A stretch of 64,000 nucleotides of DNA from Bacteroidales bacterium (GTDB lineage: Bacteria > Bacteroidota > Bacteroidia > Bacteroidales > Prolixibacteraceae): positions 117,491 to 181,490 of the forward strand of contig JAAYDJ010000028.1 in NCBI GenBank assembly GCA_012729335.1, written 5' to 3'. Position 1 is the first letter of the stretch. Each line of letters opens with the position of its first letter. The notes under the pieces were generated by a model. The model was not told where the DNA came from and ran no database searches. It was given only the letters and a program-made list of their open reading frames with translations. The position numbers and the translations under genes are program-made. Positions 36,712 through 46,210 of this stretch are shown piece after piece.

Positions 36712-38031
36712 TTATTTTCTGTTCCTATAAAATGAGTTAAATCTTCCAAGCCGATCTTCCAGATCGGGGAACTGGTCTCTGCGCACATGCGACACACAGG
36801 CCCTGATGCCTTCCCGATCGCTTCCGGTATTCTTCAGCCCGATGGCGCTGATCCCAAAATAGAGGAGGTTGTGAACCAGTTGGGCTCCCGTCATCCCCGG
36901 GTACCCCACCGTAAAATAAAAGCCGTCACCTATGGGATCACCCAGGTCACTGTCATAGACAATGTAAAAACCGTTGTCAGTAAAAAGACGCTTCATCACC
37001 CGGGCTTTCTCGCCATATTCCTTTACCTCTTCCACAAAGTTGAACTCCCCGTTGCTGGCCGCCCTGAACATGGCCGCCAGGGCATACTGCGAAGTATGGC
37101 CGGCCCCGGAAGTCAGGGCGTAGAGAATCCGCTGGGTGATGGTGTTCCCGAAGGTGGTGCAGCGGAACCTCTCCTTCAAATCGGCATACTCCCTTTTGAA
37201 AAGCCGGGGAGAAAGCGCCATCACGGCAATCCGCTGTCCGGCATATGAGAATATTTTTGAACTGGATATAAACAGGATGAAGAGATCGGTATACCTGGCC
37301 ACCGTTGGCTGAAAGGGCGGCCTTCCAGGGGAGTAGAGGTCCTTCCGGAAGTCCATGCCGAAATAGGCCAGATCTTCCATGACAATGACGTCATACTTCG
37401 CCGAGAGCTCACCAATGATCTGCAATTCCTCCTCCGTAAGGCAGATCCATGTAGGATTGTTGGGATTCGAATAAATGACCGAGTGGATATTACCCTTGCT
37501 GAAATAACACTCCAGCTTTTCGCGCAACCTGGGCCCCCGCCATTCAAAAACATCAAAAGTTTCATACTTGAGGCCCATGACCATCATCTGCTGCTTCTGT
37601 ACCGGGAACCCGGGGTCGATGAACAGGGCCGTATCCTTTCTTTTATCGGTGTAACCCGCTGCCATGAAAGCCGCATAGGTGGCCTGCATGGATCCCACGG
37701 CCGGAATACAGGCCGCCGGCTCTATCTCCACATCCATGAAACTCCTGATGAAGCGGGCCGCCTCCTGCTTTAACTCCGGAATCCCATCAACCATGGGGTA
37801 AATAGAGGCCACACCCCGGCGAAGCGCTTCTACCTCCGCATCTATGCCCACCTGCGCAGGCTTCAGACCCGGAACACCCATCTCCATCCTCACATATTTC
37901 ACGCCGCTCCGGGCTTCCACACCGTTCACCAGGGCTACAATCTCACGGATAGTAGCCTGCCCCGGATCAGGAATCCTCAGCTCCGCAATCACCTGATCTA
38001 CGGTTTCCACCGAAAGAAAGGGTTCGTTCAT
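36712..38031 (-). CDS. PLP-dependent class I/II aminotransferase
   Basis: A 439-residue fold-type I aminotransferase. The PLP lysine sits in ISSSKIFSYAGQR (about residue 258); SNPNNPT (the Asn that binds the PLP ring side) and EDLAYFGMDFR come before it. It probably interconverts an amino acid and a 2-oxoacid, feeding or draining the adjacent ferredoxin oxidoreductase 98 bases downstream on the same strand. Substrate specificity is not readable. Confidence 0.87.
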   Translation of the reverse strand: MNEPFLSVETVDQVIAELRIPDPGQATIREIVALVNGVEARSGVKYVRMEMGVPGLKPAQVGIDAEVEALRRGVASIYPMVDGIPELKQEAARFIRSFMDVEIEPAACIPAVGSMQATYAAFMAAGYTDKRKDTALFIDPGFPVQKQQMMVMGLKYETFDVFEWRGPRLREKLECYFSKGNIHSVIYSNPNNPTWICLTEEELQIIGELSAKYDVIVMEDLAYFGMDFRKDLYSPGRPPFQPTVARYTDLFILFISSSKIFSYAGQRIAVMALSPRLFKREYADLKERFRCTTFGNTITQRILYALTSGAGHTSQYALAAMFRAASNGEFNFVEEVKEYGEKARVMKRLFTDNGFYIVYDSDLGDPIGDGFYFTVGYPGMTGAQLVHNLLYFGISAIGLKNTGSDREGIRACVSHVRRDQFPDLEDRLGRFNSFYRNRK

Positions 38032-38361
38032 CGCCTCAATTTTTCGTTAAAGTAAACAAAGGTTTGGTGAATTGCAAAAGAGATAAATCATGCTTAATAT
38101 GCTCCATGTTAAACCTTAACCCTGAAAGGCCGCTATCATCCTTTTCAGAAGAAAGCACCGGAAGATACTTTCAAAATAGAATAACTACTGTTCTTAAACA
38201 TGAAAAAAAACGACCCAGGGGAATTCCAGGAATCCCTGCGGTCAACCTTCTAAGCACCAGAAGCCTGAATTTTCCAACTTTTCATGCGGGAGTTCAAAGA
38301 CCTTCTCCTGTTGCAGAAAGGTTACCTGTCGCGGTATCGGACAAGTCAGGGGAAGTTCTTG
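38032..38361. other. Intergenic stretch with no recognisable element
   Basis: Between the aminotransferase start and the flavodoxin stop I see no gene, hairpin with T run, or repeat array. The promoter of the aminotransferase operon may lie in 38032-38120. Confidence 0.5.
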
Positions 38362-38886
38362 TCAGAAATCAAAGTCGCGTTGGAGCAGCGCAATCCAATT
38401 TTTAATCCTCTCAGGGGTTTTTTCCGGCTCGAAATCCTCGTCGATGGGCAGACCGGCAAAAAGGCCGTCGGCCACCGCTTCCGACTCTTCAAATTCATAA
38501 CCTTCCACCGGTACCTGACCATAGAGCGTGGCGTCAGCCTTTTTAAGCTCTCCGGCCAGCAACCCGATGAAATCAACAAAACTGGCCGCATAGGTGATGT
38601 GGTCGCCCAATCCAAAGATGGCCACCTTCTTTCCGGCGAAATTACCCTTGCTCACCTCCGGCAAAAAAATCCCCCAGTCGGTTTTGGCGGGCTTGCCATC
38701 CCAGGTCTCCTTGCCTACCGTGGAAATACCGAAAATAATCTGGTCGAAACGCTCAAAATCAGCAGCCGTTGCGCTCTTCACCGGCACCATCTCTACCTTG
38801 TCAGTGCCAATCAGTGCACAAATCATGTCGGCCACCCGGTTCACCGAACCCTTCTCCGGGCCAAAAAATATCGCTGTCCTCTTCAT
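38362..38886 (-). CDS. fldA: Flavodoxin
   Basis: A 174-residue long-chain-type flavodoxin: FMN phosphate loop FFGPEKGSVNRVA, FGISTVGKETWDGKP (W-containing 50s loop) and FGLGDHITYAASF (90s loop). It carries low-potential electrons in place of ferredoxin, which fits the oxidoreductase genes downstream. The heptamer array at 38889-39060 abuts its start codon. Confidence 0.92.
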   Translation of the reverse strand: MKRTAIFFGPEKGSVNRVADMICALIGTDKVEMVPVKSATAADFERFDQIIFGISTVGKETWDGKPAKTDWGIFLPEVSKGNFAGKKVAIFGLGDHITYAASFVDFIGLLAGELKKADATLYGQVPVEGYEFEESEAVADGLFAGLPIDEDFEPEKTPERIKNWIALLQRDFDF

Positions 38887-38888
38887 AA

Positions 38889-39060
38889 TCTTGAATCTTG
38901 AGTCTTGAGTCTTGAATCTTGAGTCTTGAGTCTGGAATGAGAAATCCGAAATCCGATATCACGAGTCTGGAATCTGGAATCCCGAGTCTGGAATACAGGA
39001 ATCCTGAGTCTGGAATCTGGAATCCTGAGTCTGGAATACAGGAATCAGGAAATTGAATCT
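38889..39060 (-). repeat. GAYTCMA heptamer array upstream of fldA
   Basis: On the minus strand GATTCAAG / GACTCAAG heptamers run from 2-3 bases before the fldA ATG, then grade into GATTCCAGACTC-type units with longer irregular periods to about 39060. A smaller cluster (GGATTCGGGATTCC-like) lies at about 39140-39175, so most of the gap to the next gene is repetitive. Confidence 0.8.
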
Positions 39061-39184
39061 TACTCCGCCGTTCTCTAATTATCTGTCTATCTTTATATTA
39101 AAAATCTCTGCTAAATTCTGTTTTCCAGATCAAAATTCAGGATTCCCTCATTCAGGATTCGGGATTCCAAAATTCTGATCTATC

Positions 39185-40021
39185 TCACTGGTTGTGTATT
39201 GCCAGCTCGCCCCTGACATACTCCCCGAGGATGGAAAGACTGGAAACACTTTTGAGCACCTGGTGGATGGCGCGTTCATAATTCTCCGGGGCTTCCCACT
39301 CTATATCGACGTGGAAAGTGTATTCATTGGGTTTGCCGATGACAGGTACCGACTGGATCTTAGTCAGGTTAATCCTGTTCTCGGCAAAGGTGTTCAGGAC
39401 CCGGGCCAGGGCGCCATAGAAATGACCTACCTCAAAACAGATCGAAGCCTTGTTGGCGCCTTCGCTGCCATTGCCGTGTTTGGAAAGAATCAGAAAGCGG
39501 GTATAATTCTTCCGGTTGGTTTCAATCCCCGCATCCAGAATCTGGAGTCCGTACATTTGTGCCGACCGGAGGTTCCCGATGGCTGCCGCACCGGTGGGCT
39601 TTTCCGTGACCACAAACCGGGCCGAGGCCGCCGTATCGCTGAATTCGTGCAGTTCCGCCTTCGGAAAGTTGCGCTCCAGGTATTCCGCGCACTGTTTCAG
39701 GGCAACCGTATGCGACCAAATGTCGGTGATATCCTCCTTCCCCACTCCCTCGCTGGCCATCAGAAACATCTCGATATGAAGGTAAATCTCACCGATGATC
39801 TTCAGGTGAAAGTCACGGATCAACTGGTAGTTGTTGAGCAGGCTGCCGGCAATCGAATTCTCAATGGCCATCACGGCATACTCCACCTGGTCGGCATCGA
39901 TCAGCTCACATACACGCGTGAAGGACTTGCACTCGACCACCTCAATATCCTCATTAAAATAACGCTGTGCCGCATCCTCATGAAACGATCCGGCAATCCC
40001 CTGTATGGCTATTTTCTTCAT
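39185..40021 (-). CDS. pheA: Prephenate dehydratase
   Basis: A 278-residue monofunctional prephenate dehydratase, which makes phenylpyruvate. It has GIAGSFHEDAAQ, ENSIAGSLLNNY, the catalytic NYTRFLILS and a C-terminal ACT domain (FEVGHFYGALARVLNTFAENRINLTKIQS) for Phe feedback. The start at 40021 (MKKIAIQG) is preferred to the ATG three codons earlier. Its presence inside a block of aromatic-acid ligases links phenylpyruvate to both biosynthesis and arylacetate routes. Confidence 0.92.
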   Translation of the reverse strand: MKKIAIQGIAGSFHEDAAQRYFNEDIEVVECKSFTRVCELIDADQVEYAVMAIENSIAGSLLNNYQLIRDFHLKIIGEIYLHIEMFLMASEGVGKEDITDIWSHTVALKQCAEYLERNFPKAELHEFSDTAASARFVVTEKPTGAAAIGNLRSAQMYGLQILDAGIETNRKNYTRFLILSKHGNGSEGANKASICFEVGHFYGALARVLNTFAENRINLTKIQSVPVIGKPNEYTFHVDIEWEAPENYERAIHQVLKSVSSLSILGEYVRGELAIHNQ

Positions 40022-40140
40022 GCACTCCAATCAAACTCCCCAAATATACATATTTTCCATATGGATTTCCATATAAGCTATGGAGTTCACGGCTTACACC
40101 CTGGTCTTTCACGCCACCGATCTTAACCTTGACCTCAACC

Positions 40141-40545
40141 TTAGCCTAAGTCATCTGTATGGCGGGTCAGGACATCGACGCACCGGTCCGTTTCCGAGGG
40201 GCGGATGACCACCACCGCCGAATCCTCATTCATCGAAAAGGCATAGAGGTATTCAATGAAGATATTCTCATCGCTGAGCACCTGAAGGGCCCTGGCCAGG
40301 GCTCCCGGCTTGTTGGGCGTATTCATCAACACCACAGGGGTTGTCCGCACCGAGAAGAAGTGCGCCTTGAGCACCTCCACCGCCTTGTCGGGGTCGGGAA
40401 CAATCATCCTGAGCACCCCGAAATCACTGGTATCAGCTATACAGAAGGCCGAAATGTTAATGCCTGCTTCTCCCAGGATACGGGTCACCTCATTGAGCCT
40501 GCCCGACTTATTCTCCAGAAATACAGATACTTGCTTGGCTATCAT
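40141..40545 (-). CDS. ACT-domain protein (paired with PaaK 1)
   Basis: A 134-residue protein with two ACT repeats (KQVSVFLENKSGRLNEVTRILGEAGINI and VVLMNTPNKPGALARALQVLSDENIFIEYL). Such proteins follow phenylacetate-CoA ligase genes in many anaerobes and presumably sense an amino acid. The gene lies 142 bases after PaaK 1 on the same strand. Confidence 0.88.
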   Translation of the reverse strand: MIAKQVSVFLENKSGRLNEVTRILGEAGINISAFCIADTSDFGVLRMIVPDPDKAVEVLKAHFFSVRTTPVVLMNTPNKPGALARALQVLSDENIFIEYLYAFSMNEDSAVVVIRPSETDRCVDVLTRHTDDLG

Positions 40546-40687
40546 AATGTTTCTCAGGTAAATTATTTGACGATATGGGTTCCTTCCGCAATCTGATGAA
40601 TTTCCCCGGGTTCCTCTTTGTCATCGGTGTCCACAGGAGCAGGGAGTCGTTTCAATTTCCGGGGAGGTCATCAGCACACAGCTATTA

Positions 40688-41986
40688 TCAAAACTTCCGG
40701 TTATCAATCACCCGTTTTGCCTTTCCGGCCGTTCGCTCAATGGTCCGGGGCTCCACCAGTTTCACATCCACGGAAATTCCCAGTGTCGACTGTATCTTCT
40801 GGGTGATTTTCCGGCGCAGGGCTTCCAGGGCTTTGATCTCATCGGAGAAGAACTGTTCCTGGACTTCCACCATAAGGCGGAGGGTATCCAGGTTCCCCTC
40901 CCTTTCCACAATAAGCAGGTAGTGGGGTTCGGTCTCGCTCATCTCCAGCAGCACGCTTTCGATCTGCGACGGGAAGACATTGACCCCCCTGATGATGAGC
41001 ATGTCGTCGCTCCGGCCGAAGCATTTCTCCATGCGCGCCAGGGTGCGGCCGCAGACGCACTTCTCATAGGTGAGGCGCGTGAGGTCGCGGGTCCGGTAGC
41101 GGATCAGGGGAATCCCCTCCTTGGTAATGGTCGTGAATACCAGCTCCCCCCTCTCCCCGGGCGGCAGGGGTTCCAGGGTCTGCGGATCAATGATCTCAGG
41201 CAGGAAATGGTCCTCGTTAATGTGCATCCCTGCCTGCTCTTCGCACTCACAGGAGACGCCCGGACCGATGATTTCACTCAGTCCGTAGATATCGATGGCC
41301 TTTAGCCCCAGCTTCTGCTCGATCTCCCGCCGCATGTTCTCACTCCAGGGTTCCGCCCCGAAGATGCCCGTTTTGAGCTTCAGACTGCCGGGGGCAATCC
41401 CCATATCGCGCATCACCTCAGCCAAAAAGAGGGCATAGGAGGGGGTGCAGGCGATGACGGTGGTCCCGAAATCCTGCATCAGCATGATCTGTTTTTCGGT
41501 GTTTCCTCCGGAAATGGGAATGACCGTGGCACCCAGGTTCTCCGTACCGTAATGCAATCCCAGTCCGCCCGTGAACAATCCGTATCCGTAGGCTACCTGG
41601 ACCACATCATTCCGGTGTACTCCCGCCATACAAAGGGAACGCGTCACCACTTCAGCCCAGGTATGGAGGTCTTTGCGCGTATACCCCACCACCGTGGGTT
41701 TTCCTGTGGTCCCCGAAGAGGCATGCACCCGCACGATCTCACTCATAGGCACCGTGAACATCCCGAAGGGATAGTTGTCGCGCAGATCCCCCTTGGTGGT
41801 GAAGGGCAGCTTCGCCAGATCTTCAATGCCCCTGATATCCCCGGGAACCAGTCCGGCCTCCTGCATTTTCCGCCGGTATGCCGGCACCCCATGGTATACC
41901 CTGCTGACCGTTTCCATTAACCGCTCCGATTGGAGCCGCTCCAGATCAGCCCTGGGGGCACACTCTATCGAATCATTCCAAATCAT
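40688..41986 (-). CDS. paaK: Phenylacetate-CoA ligase family protein, copy 1
   Basis: A 432-residue AMP-forming ligase with the P-loop [17 protein letters not shown], the [11 protein letters not shown] motif, RTRDLTRL, and the C-terminal lid ([19 protein letters not shown]). It activates phenylacetate or a related aryl acid to the CoA thioester with ATP. It is transcribed with its ACT partner; a second PaaK (43390) is clearly different in sequence, so two substrates are likely. Confidence 0.9.
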   Translation of the reverse strand: MIWNDSIECAPRADLERLQSERLMETVSRVYHGVPAYRRKMQEAGLVPGDIRGIEDLAKLPFTTKGDLRDNYPFGMFTVPMSEIVRVHASSGTTGKPTVVGYTRKDLHTWAEVVTRSLCMAGVHRNDVVQVAYGYGLFTGGLGLHYGTENLGATVIPISGGNTEKQIMLMQDFGTTVIACTPSYALFLAEVMRDMGIAPGSLKLKTGIFGAEPWSENMRREIEQKLGLKAIDIYGLSEIIGPGVSCECEEQAGMHINEDHFLPEIIDPQTLEPLPPGERGELVFTTITKEGIPLIRYRTRDLTRLTYEKCVCGRTLARMEKCFGRSDDMLIIRGVNVFPSQIESVLLEMSETEPHYLLIVEREGNLDTLRLMVEVQEQFFSDEIKALEALRRKITQKIQSTLGISVDVKLVEPRTIERTAGKAKRVIDNRKF

Positions 41987-41990
41987 TTGA

Positions 41991-42683
41991 TTATCTTTTA
42001 CTTTTAAGAACTCCGATAGCCAGAATGACCCCTAAAGCGACCCCCAAAAGGGCGGCAAACAACACCTGGAACTGCACGGGTAGCAGGAAGGTAATGGTAT
42101 GCGCCGGGATCCAGAAAAAGGGGATGGTCTTTTTAAAGATGAAATTCCACTGTACACGCCAGTTAAGGCCGGCCATGATCTCCTCCATCGCCAATGGTCT
42201 GAATAGCCCGGCCACGGTTCCTCCGTTATTGACGATATGGGTGTCGGTGATTTTGTGGAGGGTCATCATCACCGGCGCATAAATCGTGTTGAGGGTCAGA
42301 CTGATGGTAAATGCGGCGAGGAGCCTCAGCCCACCCATGGGACCCGCGAGGGATTCCGCCGCTCCGGCAATGCCCATGGTCTTCAGCAGTGCAGGGCCTC
42401 CTGCCGAGAAAATCTTGAAAGCCGCCACTATGGTGATCCCCAGGAAACCCCAGACGATGGCCCGGGGCAGCAATCCGAAGCCCGGCTTGTGATAGACCCC
42501 TTCACGCAGCCGCAATCCCAGGGACTCCCCCATGGTAGCCAGAAGCGCGAACTTCAGAAATCCCAGAATAAACGGATGTCCCGCATTGAAACTGTTGTAG
42601 GCCTCATATAACCGCCTCGACAGGAAAAAGGGCAGGAAAATCACCAGCACCAGCCCGACAAACATGAGATCACTCTTCTTCAT
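41991..42683 (-). CDS. Conserved-type integral membrane protein of unknown function
   Basis: A 230-residue protein with five to six predicted membrane helices. I do not recognise the family with confidence; the segment [19 protein letters not shown] recalls the WxxxNFxxVP signature of Mpv17/PMP22 proteins only loosely. It lies 4 bases before PaaK 1 and behind the second ACT gene, so it is co-transcribed with the aryl-acid genes and could take part in aryl acid or ion transport (inference). Confidence 0.6.
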   Translation of the reverse strand: MKKSDLMFVGLVLVIFLPFFLSRRLYEAYNSFNAGHPFILGFLKFALLATMGESLGLRLREGVYHKPGFGLLPRAIVWGFLGITIVAAFKIFSAGGPALLKTMGIAGAAESLAGPMGGLRLLAAFTISLTLNTIYAPVMMTLHKITDTHIVNNGGTVAGLFRPLAMEEIMAGLNWRVQWNFIFKKTIPFFWIPAHTITFLLPVQFQVLFAALLGVALGVILAIGVLKSKR

Positions 42684-42737
42684 AAACCCTTATTATTCTA
42701 TTATTTAATTACTTATCATGGAGGGAAAGACCTGCCA

Positions 42738-43178
42738 TCACATAAACCTTGTACCATAAACGTAATTGTCGGGCATGATCTCCAGTCCGACCGCTTCCAG
42801 CCGCTCCCTGGCATCGGGGATATCCTCGATGTCAATGGCAAAAAAGGCGATTTTCCCCTCCTCCAGCACCATTCCGTGTGCAGTGGTAAAGTTGACCCCA
42901 GCCTTAGCTATGCGCTTGAGCAACTGGTCCAGTCCGCCCGCCTTGTCCACCATTTTCAGCACGGCGATCTTCCGCAGGGCGGCCGAAAGGCCATTCTGAT
43001 TCAACAGATTGCAGGCCAGTTCCGGATAAGAGACGACCAGGTTGAGGATCCCCCAGCCATTGGCCGTATGGTTCAGGTTCATGTTGCGGATGTTGACCCC
43101 CGCATTCTTCAGCACATTGGTCACCCTTTCGAGGTGCCCCAGCTTGTTCTCCAGAAAAATAGAAACCTGGTATGCCAT
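42738..43178 (-). CDS. ACT-domain protein (paired with PaaK 2)
   Basis: A 146-residue double-ACT protein (YQVSIFLENKLGHLERVTNVLKNAGVN; KMVDKAGGLDQLLKRIAKAGVNFTTAHGM). It parallels the ACT gene at 40141 and lies 211 bases after PaaK 2, so the ligase-ACT pair appears duplicated. Confidence 0.87.
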   Translation of the reverse strand: MAYQVSIFLENKLGHLERVTNVLKNAGVNIRNMNLNHTANGWGILNLVVSYPELACNLLNQNGLSAALRKIAVLKMVDKAGGLDQLLKRIAKAGVNFTTAHGMVLEEGKIAFFAIDIEDIPDARERLEAVGLEIMPDNYVYGTRFM

Positions 43179-43389
43179 GACGTTAAGAATAAAAGATTCC
43201 GGACTAAAAAGATTTCAAACCAAAGAGGTCAGACGAAAAGAGAGCAACCAAACAGAAGTCAGTCTGAACACTCTCATCATTATAGATGTCACTCTCACCG
43301 ATGTCAGTTCATGAGAGAAAGGGTCAGAATAAAACAGATCACAATAGGCTGGAAGCATGATGTCAGAGATAAAGATAATCAATAGGCTG

Positions 43390-44691
43390 TTATCTTATCC
43401 TCTTGTCGAAGACCCTTACGGCCTTTCCTTCTGCTTTGGGTATGGACCCGGGTTCGACGAGTCTCACGACGGGGCTCACGAGCACCTCATCGCGGATCAG
43501 GCGGGTAATCCGTTTCTGGAGTGCATCGAGGAACTGAAGATCCCCGCGGAACCACTCCTTTTTGACCTCCACCTCGACGATCATGTCATCCTGACCTGCC
43601 ACCGTGTCGATGGTGATGCGGTAGTCGTCGCCCACTTCGGGCACCCTGAGGAGGACACCTTCGATCTGCATCGGGAAGATATTGCATCCCTTGATGATAA
43701 ACATGTCGTCGCTGCGGCCGGTGATCCGGTCGATGCGCCTGTGGGTGCGCCCGCAGGGGCACTCCCCGGGGATGATGCGTGTGATGTCGCGGGTGCGGTA
43801 GCGGATCAGCGGATTGGCCTCCCGGTCAAGGGTGGTCATCACCAGCTCCCCGTATTCCCCGTCAGGAACCGGCTCCAGCGTGGCGGGATCGATGATTTCC
43901 ACCACATAGGCATCTTCCCAGATATGAAGGCCTTGCTGGAATTCGCATTCGAAAGCCACCCCCGGGCCGTTCATTTCCGAGAGGCCGAAAGAGTTAAAGG
44001 CTTTCACGCCATACATCTCCTGGATACGCTGACGCTGCTCTTCAGTATGTGGTTCGGCACCGATGACCAGCATCCGCAGAGAAGTGTCGGTACGTGGGTC
44101 AAGCCCCTCCTCCCGGAATACCTCTAAGAGCCGCCCCAGGTAGCTGGGTATCGCATGGATGGCCGTGGTTCCGTAATCCCGCATCAGCTTGATCTGGCGG
44201 AGACTGTTGCCCGCCCCGGCGGGAATACTGAGCGCCCCCAAACGTTCTATACCGTATTGAAAACCCAATCCCCCCGTGAACAATCCATACCCCACAATAT
44301 TCTGGAAGACATCGGTATCCCTGACGCCGGCGCAGAAAAGCGAACGGGCCATGAGGTTGGCCCAGGAGGCAATATCATGGCGGTTATGGTAAATGACCGT
44401 TGGATTCCCTGTGGTTCCACTTGAACTATGCAGCCGTATGATCTCCTTGGTGGGAAGCGATAAAAATCCGTAGGGGAAATGGTCGCGCAGATCCTGCTTT
44501 GTGGTAAATGGAAAATCCTGAAGCTCGGCCACCTCCCCCACCCTGGTCCGGAAAGAGCGGTCACGCTTCGCCAGTCCGCCGTAATAGGACGACCGCACCG
44601 CTGCCTCCAGTGTCGTGTTGAGCCGTGCCAACTGCAGAAAGCGCAACCCGTTGCGCGGCATCGTTTCTATCTCTTTTTCCCAGTATTCCAT
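43390..44691 (-). CDS. paaK: Phenylacetate-CoA ligase family protein, copy 2
   Basis: A 433-residue ligase with LHSSSGTTGNPTVIYHNRHD, FGLSEMNGPGV, RTRDITRIIPGECPCGRTH and RSDDMFIIKGCNIFPMQIEGVL. Same fold as copy 1 but diverged through most of the sequence, suggesting another aryl or indole acid. Its start follows the porin stop by a single base (TGACATG). Confidence 0.9.
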   Translation of the reverse strand: MEYWEKEIETMPRNGLRFLQLARLNTTLEAAVRSSYYGGLAKRDRSFRTRVGEVAELQDFPFTTKQDLRDHFPYGFLSLPTKEIIRLHSSSGTTGNPTVIYHNRHDIASWANLMARSLFCAGVRDTDVFQNIVGYGLFTGGLGFQYGIERLGALSIPAGAGNSLRQIKLMRDYGTTAIHAIPSYLGRLLEVFREEGLDPRTDTSLRMLVIGAEPHTEEQRQRIQEMYGVKAFNSFGLSEMNGPGVAFECEFQQGLHIWEDAYVVEIIDPATLEPVPDGEYGELVMTTLDREANPLIRYRTRDITRIIPGECPCGRTHRRIDRITGRSDDMFIIKGCNIFPMQIEGVLLRVPEVGDDYRITIDTVAGQDDMIVEVEVKKEWFRGDLQFLDALQKRITRLIRDEVLVSPVVRLVEPGSIPKAEGKAVRVFDKRIR

Positions 44692-44692
44692 G

Positions 44693-45970
44693 TCAGAAGA
44701 AATAAAAAAGTGTTAAAAGATTCCGGAAATTGGTCACCGCCTCCGCGTCCCTGATGCGTCCCTTATGGCTGTAGTCAATGGTTCCGTAGGTGACGGTGGT
44801 CACTTCAGGTTCAAAGGAGATCATCAGGTTTTTCTGCTGCCAGCAGAGCAGCGGTGACAGGCGCCAGCAGATATCCACGTCGGCGCCTCTGGCATAAAAG
44901 GGGCCCACGGGATTCTGCGATGTCCCCAGGTTTTTCATATAACCGGCAAACAGACCGGTCTTCCATGTCTGCCCATAGATCAGGTTGACAAAACTAAAGA
45001 GGTGGTTGGTAGGGGTATAGGTTTCATGGCCGGTGGCCGGGTTAACAGAAGCCACGGCATACCCGCCGGGAAGAAGGCTCTCCGAGACGTTCTGTCCGAA
45101 CATTGATTTGGCTTTGACTTCCAGCTTGCCATGGGTATACTTCAGGTAGGCCAGTGCGGCCATGGAAGGGAGTTTCTCACGGGTGACATGCCGTTGGCCG
45201 TCACTTCCGGTGGTGAAACTTCGCGGCTGGATCGTCTTCCAGTCTGCCCCTGCACCGGCCACCCAACTCCCGTCGTCGTATTGCAGCTGCAGGTGCAGGT
45301 TGGGAAGCACGGCATCGCGCTGGTATCGTGAAGAAGCCACCGATGCCCCGGTGAGGGGATCGGGACCATAGTTGATGTAATTGATCTGATAAACGGCGGC
45401 GGCGATCAGATCGAAACGGGAACTGAGATGGCGGGTGAACCGCAACTGGGGACTCCGGTTAAAAACCTGAAAGGGCACCCCGGTGTTGAGGGCCATCACC
45501 CCGGGGAAGACCTTCTCGATAAACGTGGGATGCCAGGTGCGCCCGAACAGAAGAGAGCTCTTCTCCCAGTCGAAACGGGTGTAAGCATGCCTGAGCCTGA
45601 TGCTGTTGGCGGCATCTCCCCCCGTGAAATCAACCTCCACGAAAGCCCCGGCACGCACCTTGCCCATCTCCCACCCCGACAGTCGCGCCGAAAAACGGGT
45701 CGATATGTTAAACATCCTGGCGCTGGGCACCGCATGGAGGTCTTTACCCTCAGCATCCCACTCGGGCTTCAAAGGCCATAAGGTGTACAAACCATCTACC
45801 GCCTCGGCATTCCGACGCGTATCGGTGATGAAATCGTTCTTAACAAAACCCGAAAAGGAAAGACTCATTTTCCGCTCTGTAGGCACCGGCTGCGCCATCA
45901 CAGCAGCCCATACCGGCAGAAATAACCAGGAAAACAAAAACAAGAACCGTGCTAACGCCACTCTCCTCAT
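44693..45970 (-). CDS. Outer-membrane porin-like beta-barrel
   Basis: A 425-residue protein with signal peptide from 45970 (MRRVALARFLFLFSW), confirmed by a -7 element at 45997-46004 that excludes an upstream in-frame start. The mature part has alternating aromatic/polar barrel strands (FSGFVKNDFITDTR, LRHAYTRFDWEKSSLLFGRTWHPTF) and a C-terminal aromatic end (TLFYFF). It resembles DcaP/phosphate-selective-type porins of Bacteroidota, which take up organic acids. It is the first gene of the long minus-strand block and may import aryl acids. Confidence 0.75.
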   Translation of the reverse strand: MRRVALARFLFLFSWLFLPVWAAVMAQPVPTERKMSLSFSGFVKNDFITDTRRNAEAVDGLYTLWPLKPEWDAEGKDLHAVPSARMFNISTRFSARLSGWEMGKVRAGAFVEVDFTGGDAANSIRLRHAYTRFDWEKSSLLFGRTWHPTFIEKVFPGVMALNTGVPFQVFNRSPQLRFTRHLSSRFDLIAAAVYQINYINYGPDPLTGASVASSRYQRDAVLPNLHLQLQYDDGSWVAGAGADWKTIQPRSFTTGSDGQRHVTREKLPSMAALAYLKYTHGKLEVKAKSMFGQNVSESLLPGGYAVASVNPATGHETYTPTNHLFSFVNLIYGQTWKTGLFAGYMKNLGTSQNPVGPFYARGADVDICWRLSPLLCWQQKNLMISFEPEVTTVTYGTIDYSHKGRIRDAEAVTNFRNLLTLFYFF

Positions 45971-45996
45971 CGCACCAGATTTTTCATAAGCATGAC

Positions 45997-46004
45997 CAAA
46001 AATA
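45997..46004 (-). promoter_or_regulatory. -7 element (TATTTTTG) of the porin/PaaK operon
   Basis: Minus-strand TATTTTTG fits TAnnTTTG and lies 27 bases upstream of the chosen porin start. The sequence from 46005 to 46210 holds no gene. Confidence 0.45.
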
Positions 46005-46210
46005 AAACATTTATCATTGGACGACCGTTTCAGGCACGATATTGCCATAAAAATTCACGATCAGGTGACAATTTCACACAATTCCCACTTCCAGGACGCA
46101 GGGAAGCCGGCATGAACAAGTAATATAGTGTAAGGGCGGGAAAAGCGGATAAAGGAAGTGCCGGGAAAGGGAAAGGCTGAGCGAGAACACCCGGGGTAAG
46201 CATCATGGGA

